Shown: in pieces, positions 1 through 7,110 of the stretch
Position numbering within the stretch: the stretch's first letter is position 1
Layout: the number at the start of each line of letters is the position of its first letter
Assembly: GCA_009927375.1 (NCBI GenBank)
Contig: RFNE01000242.1
Coordinates: 1-9,501, forward strand
Length of the DNA stretch: 9,501 nt
Source: Actinomycetota bacterium
Lineage (GTDB): Bacteria; Actinomycetota; Acidimicrobiia; Acidimicrobiales; Ilumatobacteraceae
Direction: 5' to 3'
Notes under the pieces: generated by a model
The model's input: only the letters and a program-made list of their open reading frames with translations
What the model was told of the DNA's origin: nothing
The model's database searches: none
Translations under genes and position numbers: made by a program

Positions 1-713
1 TCGTCCTCTCGGGAATCATCGGCATCCTCCGCGTGCAGTACCTGCGCGAACCAATCCCGCGAGATCCGGACGAGAAGGTCACGTTGCACTCAGCAATGGA
101 AGGGTTGCGTTTCATTCGCCGGACGCCGATTCTGCTCGCCGCAATCTTGCTCGACCTCTTCGCCGTGCTCTTCGGCGGCGCAGTGGCGTTGTTGCCGGTG
201 ATCGCCGAGGAACGACTCGGTGTCGGCAACATCGCGTACGGCTGGCTTCGTGCCGCTGGGGGAATCGGGGCGGCATCAATGGCGGCGTTCCTCGCGATTC
301 GGCCGCTTCGTCGCAACGTCGGTCGAATGCTGCTCGTCGCGGTCGCATTCTTCGGAATCGGCACCGTCGTGCTCGGCATCACGCGATCCTTCGTGGTCGC
401 GTTCATCGCGGTGCTGGTGCTGAATGCCGCGGACATGATCAGCGTCTTCATCAGGGGATCGATCGTTCCGCTCGTGACGCCCGACGAAAAGCGCGGTCGC
501 GTGTCTGCCGTGGAGAACGTGTTCATCGGAGCGACGAACGAACTTGGCGCATTCGAGTCGGGGGTCGCATCGCAGACCTTCGGCACGCCGGCGACCGTCG
601 TCGGTGGCGGCATCGCGACGATCGCCGTCGTTGGTATCTGGTGGTTCGGATTCCCGTCATTGCGACGAATCGATCAATTCAGTGATCTGGAAGCGCCGGA
701 GAATCCACAATGA
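1..713 (+). CDS. MFS exporter, C-terminal half (5' end outside window)
   Basis: Integral inner-membrane transporter of the major facilitator superfamily, resembling the MFS_3 / EntS-like exporters. The reading frame is open from the first full codon (position 3), so the GTG at 33 is internal and the gene begins upstream of the window. About five hydrophobic segments are visible, roughly encoded by 130-205, 235-300, 325-385, 390-450 and 590-655, which suits the second half of a 12-helix transporter. The stretch encoded by about 475-570 (RGRVSAVENVF, then NELGAFESG) is the conserved cytoplasmic signature I associate with this subfamily. A short hydrophilic tail ends at TGA 711-713, overlapping the next gene's ATG by four bases (ATGA), which implies co-transcription and coupled translation with the molybdopterin enzyme. 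The substrate cannot be read from the sequence. The family assignment is firm; direction of transport and ligand are inference. Confidence 0.88.
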   Translation, partial: VLSGIIGILRVQYLREPIPRDPDEKVTLHSAMEGLRFIRRTPILLAAILLDLFAVLFGGAVALLPVIAEERLGVGNIAYGWLRAAGGIGAASMAAFLAIRPLRRNVGRMLLVAVAFFGIGTVVLGITRSFVVAFIAVLVLNAADMISVFIRGSIVPLVTPDEKRGRVSAVENVFIGATNELGAFESGVASQTFGTPATVVGGGIATIAVVGIWWFGFPSLRRIDQFSDLEAPENPQ

Positions 714-2685
714 AGATTCGCACCGCCTGCCCATTGGATTGTCCCGATACGTGTTCGCTCGAGGTGACCGTCGAAGCGGGGAGGATCGTCGACATCGACG
801 CCGCACCCGCGGATCACTCATCGAACCCATTGACTGACGGATGGATCTGCAAGAAGGTCAAGCACCATGCCGAGCGCGTCTACTCACCGGAGCGGATCCT
901 GCGACCGTTGATCCGAGTCGGGTCGAAAGGCGAGGGGAAGTTCCGCGAGGCGTCGTGGGATGAAGCGATCACGCTCGTTGCAGGAAAGATTCGCGCCGCG
1001 ATCGAAGAGTCGGGGCCGGGAAGCGTGATTCCCTACCTCTACAACTCGTCGAGCGCGCGCATCGACAAGAAGCGTCTCATGCCACACCTCTTCGAGCGCC
1101 TTGGGTGCCCGGAGGTTGAACAGACGATCTGCGCGAGCACGAAGTCGGCCGCCTGGGAATGGACTTTCGGCGGGATGCTCTCGGCAGATCCGCTCGACGT
1201 CGTCCACGCGAAGCTTCTCGTGATCTGGGGTGGGAACCCTGGAGCGAGCAACACCCACCTTTGCCACTCATCACCGAGGCAAAGAAGTCGGGTGCAAAGT
1301 TGGTCGTGATCGACCCGCGCCGAATTTCTGTCGCCGATCGCGCCGATATCCACCTCGCGATTCGACCAGGCACAGACGTCGTGCTTGGTTATGCCATCGC
1401 CGCCTGGCTCGTCGACAACGGACATGTAGATCATGCCTTCGTTGATGAACATGTCGCGGGTTACCAGGAGTTCGTCGCCGCCGCACGGGAGTGGTCGATC
1501 GAGCGGGCTGCGCACGTCTGCGGCGTAGACGCGAACGACATCGTCCAGGTTGCGCAGTTGATCGCGACCATCCGGCCCGCGATGTTGCGAACCGGGTGGG
1601 GGATGGAGCGCAATCGCAACGGGGCGAGTGCATATCTCGCCGCCCACGGCGTGTGGGCGATCGCGGGTCACTTCGGCGTTCGCGGGAGCGGCGTCCTCGA
1701 CTCGACATCGAAAGCGTTCCCCAACTCGGTTCTCGTCGAGTGGCCGGAAGGAGTCGAGCGACCGCAGCGCGGCACCATCAACATGAATCGCGTCGCGCGG
1801 GTCGTGAACGGCGATCGAAATGAGTGGCCCGTCGCGCCACGGGTACTCGTGATCCAAGGTGCGAATCCTGCGGTCACCTCGGTCGACCAGGTCGCGATGC
1901 TCGAAGCGCTCTCTCGTGAGGAAGTGTTCACGGTGTTGCACGAGCAGGTGATGACGGATACCGCGGTCTATGCCGACGTCGTGCTGCCCGCGACGTCGCA
2001 CTTCGAAATCAACGATGTCGTCGGTTCCTATGGGTCGTATACGGCGCAGGCGAACAACAAGGTCATTGACCGAGTGGGAGAGTCGAAGTCCAACGGGGAG
2101 GTTGCGGAGGCGCTTGCTCTCGCGCTCGGTTTTTCTCGAGAGGAATTCGACGCAAGTACCGACGCAGTCGATCAGCTGGTCGCCGACTCCCTGTGTTCGG
2201 GATCGATCGTGGTGCGCGAGCCCGGCGCAACGATCCAATTCCGCGACACATTCCCGACGTTCGGCGACCAGAAGATGAAGCTGTGGCGCGAAGATCACCC
2301 CTTGCCTGGCCCGCGGTTCGTCCCGCTCGAAGACGAGCGCCATCCGCTCACGTTGATTTCGCCTGCCACGACGTTCACCATCAATTCGATGTTCGGCGAC
2401 ACCGCGCCACCGCCCGCAGTCGTGAAGGTGTCGATCGCAGACGCACGGGAGCGGGGAATCTCCGATGGTCAGCTCGTCGAGGTGACCAACTCGAGAGCAA
2501 CGATTCGTATTCCGGCTGAAGTCGATGGCGCGATGCGCGCTGGAGTGTGCTCGATCCCGAAGGGCTTGTGGAGGCGCAGCGTTGCAGGTGGACTCACTGC
2601 AAATGCATTTGCACCTGACACGTACAGCGATCTCTCGGACGGTGCATGCTTCAACGATGCGCGTGTCGAGATTCGTGCGCTGTAG
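710..2685 (+). CDS. Molybdopterin-dependent oxidoreductase (DMSO reductase family), frame broken once near 1260
   Basis: Cytoplasmic molybdenum or tungsten bis-MGD oxidoreductase; no Tat signal precedes the cluster motif. The ATG at 710 has a GGAG at 698-701. Residues 7-47 form the 4Fe-4S motif CxxxCxxxC-x31-C (C7, C11, C15, C47). C141 sits where this family usually carries the metal ligand (inference). The frame starting at 710 is right up to WGGNPGASNTHL (residues 173-184, ending at 1261). The correct continuation, PLITEAKKSGAKLVVIDPRR, is in the -1 frame and runs to TAG 2683-2685. Joined, the protein is about 658 aa, normal for the family. ADVVLPATSHFE (about 422-433) and a C-terminal molybdopterin-dinucleotide-binding domain (about 545-656) are intact. 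As sequenced, only truncated products of about 199 aa and a headless C-terminal part could be made. Substrate unknown. It is coupled to the upstream exporter. Confidence 0.85.
1259..1263 (+). other. Frame break 1: apparent loss of one base in the molybdopterin oxidoreductase gene
   Basis: The codons before this point (AAC ACC CAC CTT) and after it (TTG CCA CTC ATC) are in different frames. A fourth T in the TTT run at 1260-1262 would give NTH-LL-PLI, the expected family sequence. Nothing here resembles a canonical X-XXY-YYZ slippery heptamer, so I read this as a one-base deletion or sequencing error rather than programmed frameshifting. Confidence 0.85.
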
Positions 2686-2691
2686 TCCAAC

Positions 2692-2697
2692 TACGCT
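2692..2697 (+). promoter_or_regulatory. Candidate -10 box of a leaderless mscL transcript
   Basis: TACGCT lies six bases before the mscL ATG (2704) and seven bases after the preceding stop codon. It fits the actinobacterial TAnnnT -10 pattern and would place the transcription start at or next to the A of the ATG. No Shine-Dalgarno is present between stop and start. No clear -35 element is seen. Supported mainly because three other genes in the window show the same layout. Confidence 0.45.
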
Positions 2698-2703
2698 GTT
2701 GTA

Positions 2704-3114
2704 ATGGCTGACGCCCCCAAGAAGCCAGGAATCATCCACGAATTCAAGGCCTTCGTCAACCGAGGCAGTGTGGTCGACGTCTCGGTGGCCTTCGTCATGG
2801 GCGCCGCATTCAAGACGGTCGTCGACGCCTTTGCCGGAGACGGCAAGGACAACCAGGGCATCCTCGGTGGTCTGGTTGGTGCGATCTTTGGTGGGTCGCG
2901 CCCCAATTTCAACGACAAAGGGCTCACGCTGAACGGCAGCTTCATTCCCGTCGGGGCGCTCTTCACCTCGGTGCTCAACTTCCTCATCATGGGCATCGTG
3001 ATGTTCTTCGTCATCAAGGCATACGGGCGGTTCCGAAAGTCCCAGATGGAGGAGACGACGAACGAGCTCTTGAAGTCGATCCGCGACGAACTGCGCGACC
3101 AGCGGGGCTCGTGA
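2704..3114 (+). CDS. mscL: Large-conductance mechanosensitive channel MscL
   Basis: Inner-membrane homopentameric channel that opens under membrane tension and releases solutes during hypo-osmotic shock. The protein is 136 aa, a usual MscL length. An N-terminal amphipathic stretch (residues 10-20, FKAFVNRG) leads into TM1 (about 22-44, VVDVSVAFVMGAAF). TM2 covers about 80-105 (NFLIMGIVMFFVIKA), and a charged cytoplasmic helix runs from about 112 to 134. The extracellular side is unusual: just after TM1, residues 45-52 are hydrophilic (GDGKDNQG), followed by a glycine-rich GILGGLVGAIFGG, where typical MscL proteins carry a D-I-I-x-P-type motif. The start is placed at ATG 2704 behind a TAnnnT box; there is no Shine-Dalgarno. 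The stop overlaps the next gene's GTG by four bases. The family call rests on topology and motifs and is strong. Confidence 0.93.
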   Translation: MADAPKKPGIIHEFKAFVNRGSVVDVSVAFVMGAAFKTVVDAFAGDGKDNQGILGGLVGAIFGGSRPNFNDKGLTLNGSFIPVGALFTSVLNFLIMGIVMFFVIKAYGRFRKSQMEETTNELLKSIRDELRDQRGS

Positions 3115-3956
3115 AGCCGTCCGCGCGCGTCGCACTGGCGCTCATGCTCGCTTCATGTGTCGGATTGGCGGGGTGTTCGACGGTGCGGTCGTTGTTCGGT
3201 GGATCGGATCGTCTGGACGGCTTCGGACGCATTCCGAGCGGAGAGTTCAACACCGTGGTGACGCTTCCCGACGGTGTGACGATCGACTTCCCCGAGCTCA
3301 TTGGCAACATGATCGGACCTCAGGTTTCTGGCTCGCGCGTCTTGATTATCGGAGACTCGATCATCGCCAGCACCTCCAGTCGTTATGGAAACGAGATGTG
3401 CACGACGTTGACCAAGCTCGGTTGGCAGGTGGCGGTCGAGGCGCAAGCGGGTGAGTTCATCGACTTCGCGCAGAAAGTGGTCGGGCGTCGACTTGAAGAC
3501 GGTTGGGACGCGGTGGTGCTATTCCTCGGCACCAATTTTGACGGCAACGCCAAACACTTCGATGACTCCCTACGCGAGACGATTGCCGCGATCGGACCGA
3601 CGCCGTTGGTGATATTGACGACGGGCGAATTCCGGTCGCAACAGCGCGTCGTGAACGACCTCATTCGTCGAGTGGCACTCGACTTTCCACACATGACCTT
3701 GCTCGATTGGTCGCAAATCGCCAAGAACCCAGGAGTGATCGGAAGCGATGGCGTTCACCTGACGGCGAACGGACGAGACGTGCTCGTGACGTCGATTGCC
3801 CGTGCGCTCGAGTTCGCTCCGGATCGCAACAACGGCCAGTGCCTCGACTCCGTGTTCCGCAACGACTCCAAGGTCATCGGGGTGATGCCCGAGCCGTCCG
3901 GCGAGGTTCCAACGGAAACGACCGTCGTGGATCCAGCTCAAACGACGCTTCCCTGA
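3111..3956 (+). CDS. SGNH/GDSL-hydrolase-like lipoprotein
   Basis: Predicted secreted, membrane-anchored lipoprotein of 281 aa. The N-terminus has a basic start, a hydrophobic stretch (residues 7-20) and a lipobox LAGC with the lipidated cysteine at C22. The body carries the SGNH hydrolase blocks: GDS at 81-83 (S83 nucleophile), a glycine at 114 in the block II region, GTN at 140-142, and D213-x-x-H216 in DGVHLT. The catalytic triad is therefore complete and the enzyme is probably active, but esterase, lipase or acyl-carbohydrate deacylase activity cannot be told apart. The last 20 or so residues are Thr/Pro-rich and look disordered. The GTG start at 3111 overlaps the mscL stop (GTGA), so translation is probably coupled. 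The GGGG at 3104-3107 is too close to be a good ribosome site. Pairing with mscL suggests a cell-envelope role (inference). Confidence 0.85.
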   Translation: MKPSARVALALMLASCVGLAGCSTVRSLFGGSDRLDGFGRIPSGEFNTVVTLPDGVTIDFPELIGNMIGPQVSGSRVLIIGDSIIASTSSRYGNEMCTTLTKLGWQVAVEAQAGEFIDFAQKVVGRRLEDGWDAVVLFLGTNFDGNAKHFDDSLRETIAAIGPTPLVILTTGEFRSQQRVVNDLIRRVALDFPHMTLLDWSQIAKNPGVIGSDGVHLTANGRDVLVTSIARALEFAPDRNNGQCLDSVFRNDSKVIGVMPEPSGEVPTETTVVDPAQTTLP

Positions 3957-3966
3957 GGACGACCGC

Positions 3967-3972
3967 TAGGGT
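3967..3972 (+). promoter_or_regulatory. Candidate -10 box of a leaderless LLM oxidoreductase transcript
   Basis: TAGGGT is followed by exactly six bases and then ATG at 3979, the same spacing as at mscL. It lies in the 22-bp gap after the lipoprotein stop codon. No Shine-Dalgarno is visible upstream of ATG 3979 and no clear -35 is seen. It also helps choose ATG 3979 over the internal ATG at 3991. Confidence 0.45.
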
Positions 3973-3978
3973 CGCGAG

Positions 3979-4897
3979 ATGACTTCTCGCATGAACATCG
4001 GTCTTTTTCTTCCACCATCGACGGATCCCTCGACGGGGTCGTCGCTGATGCGGCCCAGGCGGAGCGCGACGGCTTTGCCTCGTATTGGGTTCCACAAATC
4101 TTCGGACCCGACGCACTCAGCACGCTGACCGTCGTCGGTCGAGAGGTGCCGCGGATCGAACTCGGAACGAGTGTGATTCCGACCTATCCACGACACCCGA
4201 TGATGCTTGCCCAACAGGCACTCACCGCCAACGCCGCATCCGGCGGGCGTCTCTGCCTCGGCATCGGACTCAGCCACAAGGTCGTCATCGAGGACATGAT
4301 GGGCATGTCATTCGACAAGCCTGTGCGCCACATGCGCGAATACCTCTCGATCCTGATGCCGCTCATCGAGAAGCAGAACGTCTCGTTCTCCGGCGAGACG
4401 TACACCACGCACGCTGGTCTCGGTATCCACGGCGCGAGCAAGTGCGGTGTCGTCGTTGCAGCCCTCGGACCGCAGATGCTCAAGCTTGCTGCTGGCATGA
4501 CCGATGGAACGCTCACCTGGTGCACCGGTCCGGAGACGCTCCGCACCCTCACCGTGCCGACGATTACGGAGGCGGCCAAGCAACTCGGCAGGCCCGCGCC
4601 GCGTGTCGTCGCCGCATTGCCGGTCTGTGTCACGTCGAACGTCGCGGATGCCAAGGAACGTGCATCGAAGATCTTCGCGGTGTACGGACAACTTCCCAGC
4701 TACCGAGCGATGCTCGATCACGAAGGTGCAGCAGGTCCGCCGACATCGCAATCGCAGGTTCGGAGTCGGAGGTGCACGACCGGATTGCCTCGCTCGAGTC
4801 AATCGGCGTCACCGACTTCGCCGCGGTGGAGTTCGGCGCGACGCCAGACGAGGCGGCCGCGACTCGCGCAGTGATGAAGAAGTTGATCGCTCGCTAG
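3979..4897 (+). CDS. LLM-class F420-dependent oxidoreductase, frame broken twice
   Basis: Luciferase-like (TIM-barrel) flavin/F420 oxidoreductase. It resembles the actinobacterial group whose members read GREVPRIELGTSVIPTYPRHP, then GGRLCLGIGLSHKVVIE and FDKPVRHMREYLSIL, all of which are present (about 4129-4360). Use of F420 is inferred from family membership. The coding sequence lies in three frames: 3979 to about 4029 (MTSRMNIGLFLPPSTD), then about 4029 to 4738 (from LDGVVADAAQAERDGF to MLDHEGAAGP), then 4739 to TAG 4895-4897 (DIAIAGSESEVHDRIASLES and onward). Restoring one base at each junction gives about 306 aa, normal for the family, with no internal stop. ATG 3979 is preferred because of the upstream -10 box. 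The gene ends in a CTAG shared with the fumarase stop on the other strand. Either sequence errors or a recent pseudogene. Confidence 0.82.
4004..4031 (+). other. Frame break 2: apparent loss of one base near the LLM gene start
   Basis: MNIGLFLPPSTD is read in the frame of ATG 3979, while DGVVADAAQAERDGF is read one frame back. The break lies between the T5 run at 4004-4008 and the CTC at 4029-4031. The best single fix is a fourth C in the CCC run at 4027-4029, giving TDPLDGVV; a lost T in the T5 run is possible but yields a less family-like N-terminus. Confidence 0.75.
4737..4741 (+). other. Frame break 3: apparent loss of one base in the 3' part of the LLM gene
   Basis: GGT CCG at 4734-4739 closes the HEGAAGP segment, and GAC ATC GCA ATC from 4742 continues it as DIAIAGSE in a frame one base back. 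Inserting one base between 4738 and 4739 gives GP-A-DIAIAG, which matches the usual family sequence. No slippery heptamer is present. Confidence 0.8.
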
Positions 4898-4906
4898 CGC
4901 AGCGAG
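4890..4906. repeat. Small inverted repeat over the convergent stop codons
   Basis: CTCGCT (4890-4895) and AGCGAG (4901-4906) could pair around a five-base loop, and the element spans both TAG stop codons. Neither strand has a clear T-tract after it, so a bidirectional terminator is possible but weakly supported. Confidence 0.25.
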
Positions 4907-6552
4907 ATTGGAGTTCCGAGGGTCGCGTTGACCTCGTCGAAGAAGTCATTGCCCTTGTCGTCAACCACGATGAAGGCGGGGAAGTCGCGAACCTCGATCT
5001 TCCACACGGCCTCCATGCCGAGCTCGGCATATTCGAGAACCTCGACTTTGGTGATGCAGTCTTGGGCAAGGCGTGCGGCTGGTCCACCGATCGAGCCGAG
5101 GTAGAAGCCGCCGTAGGTCTTGCACGCCTCGGTGACCTGGCGCGAGCGGTTGCCTTTTGCGAGCATGACGAAGCTTCCGCCTGCAGCTTGGAACTCGCCG
5201 ACATAGGAGTCCATGCGTCCTGCTGTCGTCGGCCCGAAGGCGCCCGACGCCATTCCCTCCGGAGTCTTGGCGGGTCCCGCGTAATACACGCAGTGGTCCT
5301 TCATGTATTGGGGGAGTCCGTCGCCGGCGTCGAGTCGCTCTTTGATCTTGGCGTGTGCGATGTCGCGAGCCACGACCATCGGTCCGGTGAGCATGACGCG
5401 CGTCTTGACTGGATACTTGGAGAGCGTGTCGCGAATCTCGCTCATCGGCCTGGTGAGGTCAATCGATACGACGGTGTCGTGGAGGTCCTCAGTCGTCACT
5501 TCGGGGAGGAATCGAGCGGGATCGGTCTCGAGCTGTTCGAGGAAGATTCCGTCACGTGTGATCTTGCCGAGCGCCTGACGATCCGCGCTGCATGAGACCG
5601 CCATCGCGACGGGGCAACTCGCGCCATGGCGAGGGAGGCGGATGACGCGCACGTCGTGGCAGAAGTACTTGCCACCGAACTGTGCACCGATCCCGGTCTG
5701 CTGGGCGAGGGTCAGGACCTTTGCTTCGAGATCGAGGTCGCGGAATCCGTGACCGGTTGCGCTTCCACTCGTCGGAAGTGAATCGAGGTATCGCGCGCTC
5801 GCAAGCTTGGCGGTCTCGACGGCGTATTCTGCCGACGTTCCACCGATCACGATCGCGAGATGGTACGGAGGGCATGCCGCCGTGCCGAGCGTCTTCATCT
5901 TTTCGAAGAGCCACGGCAACAAGGTCTTTTCGTTCAGCAAGGCCTTGGTCTCTTGGAAGAGGTAACTCTTGTTCGCCGAGCCGCCACCTTTGGCGAGGAA
6001 CAGGAACTTGTACTCATCTCCGTCGACCGCGTGAACCTTGATCTCTGCAGGGAGATTGGTGTTGGTGTTGCGTTCCTCGTACATCGACAGCGGCGCGAGC
6101 TGGCTGTAGCGAAGGTTGCTCGTGAGGTACGTGTCGTAGATGCCGCGGGCGATTGCCTCTTCGTCCCCACCGCCGGTGAACACGAACTGACCCTTCTTCG
6201 CCTTGACGATCGCCGTACCGGTGTCCTGGCACATCGGAAGGACACCGCCTGCGGCGATGCTTGCGTTCTTCAGGAGGTCGAGCGCAACGAACCGATCATT
6301 CGCACTCGCTTGTGGGTCGGCGAGGATGTTGGAAAGTTGCTGGAGGTGACCCGGGCGAAGCAGGTGTGCGATGTCGCGCATCGCAGTCCGTGTGAGCATC
6401 GTGATCGCAGAGGGATCGACACGCAGGAATTCGCCGTGCGGTGTTGCGAACGTGTCGATGCCGTCAGTGCTGAGGAGTCGATACTCGGTCGTGTCGGGAC
6501 CGAGTGGCAGGAGTTCGGTGTGTACGAATGGTGCTGGCTGGGAGGAGGCCAT
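4894..6552 (-). CDS. fumA: Class I (iron-sulfur) fumarate hydratase, single-chain FumA/FumB type
   Basis: Reversible hydration of fumarate to L-malate in the TCA cycle, in the cytoplasm; class I enzymes can also hydrate mesaconate. The protein is 552 aa with the alpha and beta regions fused in one chain, close to the roughly 548 aa of E. coli FumA. The three 4Fe-4S ligands expected from the family are present: C108 in MCQDTGT, C227 in ACPPYH and C321 in AVSCSADR, each offset by +3 from what I recall of FumA numbering. KGGGSANKS (188-196) and, in the C-terminal region, GPTTAGRMDSY are family motifs. The ATG at 6552 is chosen because it starts the plausible N-terminus and lies 22 bp after the upstream gene's stop; the frame is open to 6732, but that extension would overlap the upstream gene. 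The only ribosome-site candidate is a weak GGGAAA. The gene is intact, unlike its convergent neighbour. Confidence 0.93.
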   Translation of the reverse strand: MASSQPAPFVHTELLPLGPDTTEYRLLSTDGIDTFATPHGEFLRVDPSAITMLTRTAMRDIAHLLRPGHLQQLSNILADPQASANDRFVALDLLKNASIAAGGVLPMCQDTGTAIVKAKKGQFVFTGGGDEEAIARGIYDTYLTSNLRYSQLAPLSMYEERNTNTNLPAEIKVHAVDGDEYKFLFLAKGGGSANKSYLFQETKALLNEKTLLPWLFEKMKTLGTAACPPYHLAIVIGGTSAEYAVETAKLASARYLDSLPTSGSATGHGFRDLDLEAKVLTLAQQTGIGAQFGGKYFCHDVRVIRLPRHGASCPVAMAVSCSADRQALGKITRDGIFLEQLETDPARFLPEVTTEDLHDTVVSIDLTRPMSEIRDTLSKYPVKTRVMLTGPMVVARDIAHAKIKERLDAGDGLPQYMKDHCVYYAGPAKTPEGMASGAFGPTTAGRMDSYVGEFQAAGGSFVMLAKGNRSRQVTEACKTYGGFYLGSIGGPAARLAQDCITKVEVLEYAELGMEAVWKIEVRDFPAFIVVDDKGNDFFDEVNATLGTPISLR

Positions 6553-6574
6553 GACGTTTCCCAACCGCTCGCGC

Positions 6575-7063
6575 TTAGACGAGCGCCGGCGTTCCCTTGA
6601 ATGCGCCAGGGTCACCCGACGCAGGGATGAGCGGCTTGGACCACGCAACGGTCTCTGCGATCGTCGTTGCGACCGCGCGCCACTCCTTCGGGTTCCAGCC
6701 CTCCGCGCTCGCGGGCACCGTGCCGTCTCCACGGAGGAACACGAAGGCCGGAAGCTCGCTCAGTCCCAACTGCTTCACGAAGATGCGGTCGGGGTCGGCG
6801 AACGTGAGGAACTCGGTGGCAAGTGGTCCGAGGAACTGCTTGGCTTCGGGAGCGCTCGCAGTGACGACGAAGTTGACGCGCGTTGCGGCCCCGGAGAACT
6901 GGCGCATGATGCGCGCACAGGTGTTCAGGATCCAGGCACTCTCGTGGGTGTACGGGTCGATCACGAAACTCGTGAGGTGGAACATCGTGAGCCACTCGCG
7001 CAAGGTGCGACCGTCCGCGTCGAGTGGGGTGAGGACGGTGTCGAGGGAGGGTGCTGTTGCCAC
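6575..7063 (-). CDS. Small thioredoxin-fold-like protein, no CxxC
   Basis: Predicted soluble cytoplasmic protein of 162 aa with no signal peptide or membrane segment. The layout (SFVIDPYTHESAW, a helix with one cysteine at C49, then a beta-rich region with LGLSELPAFVFL) resembles a thioredoxin fold, in which LPAF would supply the cis-proline. The CxxC redox motif is absent, so disulfide-reductase activity is unlikely. The GTG at 7063 (VATAPSLDTVL) is chosen because TACCGT lies seven bases upstream; the longer ATG at 7117 would add 18 unremarkable residues and run over that box. It is followed after 22 bp by the fumarase gene, so the two are probably one transcript and a link to the oxygen-sensitive iron-sulfur enzyme is conceivable (inference). 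The fold assignment is tentative; a lineage-specific conserved hypothetical protein is the fallback. Confidence 0.7.
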   Translation of the reverse strand: MATAPSLDTVLTPLDADGRTLREWLTMFHLTSFVIDPYTHESAWILNTCARIMRQFSGAATRVNFVVTASAPEAKQFLGPLATEFLTFADPDRIFVKQLGLSELPAFVFLRGDGTVPASAEGWNPKEWRAVATTIAETVAWSKPLIPASGDPGAFKGTPALV

Positions 7064-7070
7064 GCCTGAA

Positions 7071-7076
7071 ACGGTA
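7071..7076 (-). promoter_or_regulatory. Candidate -10 box of a leaderless thioredoxin-like/fumarase transcript
   Basis: Read on the minus strand this is TACCGT, followed by seven bases and GTG at 7063. It matches the TAnnnT-N6/7-start arrangement seen at three other genes. There is no Shine-Dalgarno before the GTG. Confidence 0.45.
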
Positions 7077-7084
7077 GCAATGTT

Positions 7085-7098
7085 GGGTCTCGCGACCC
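7085..7098. repeat. Inverted repeat GGGTC-N4-GACCC
   Basis: Perfect five-base arms (7085-7089 and 7094-7098) around TCGC. It lies just upstream of the minus-strand -10 box and could be an operator half-site pair, but arms this short arise by chance in GC-rich DNA. Confidence 0.25.
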
Positions 7099-7110
7099 GA
7101 TATGGCCGTC

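Noticed and set aside
1259..1263. Programmed -1 ribosomal frameshifting as the explanation of the first break
   Set aside because: The zero-frame codons CAC CTT TGC do not form an X-XXY-YYZ slippery site, I see no obvious stimulatory hairpin immediately downstream, and this enzyme family is not known to me to use recoding.
1039..3135. 698-codon open frame on the minus strand across the molybdopterin gene and mscL
   Set aside because: It is antisense to genes with clear family motifs, its translation is Arg/His/Asp-rich without any recognisable domain, and long antisense frames are common in GC-rich DNA with strong third-position bias.
4504..5595. 363-codon plus-strand open frame running from the LLM gene into the fumarase
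   Set aside because: Its second half is antisense to conserved fumarase sequence and its first half is an out-of-frame reading of the LLM gene; no domain is visible.
5860..6600. 246-codon plus-strand open frame opposite the fumarase N-terminal half
   Set aside because: Antisense shadow of the fumarase coding strand with no family sequence and no start signals.
6553..6732. 60-codon N-terminal extension of the fumarase
   Set aside because: It is Arg/Ser-rich, would overlap the thioredoxin-like gene out of frame, and the family N-terminus begins at the ATG at 6552.
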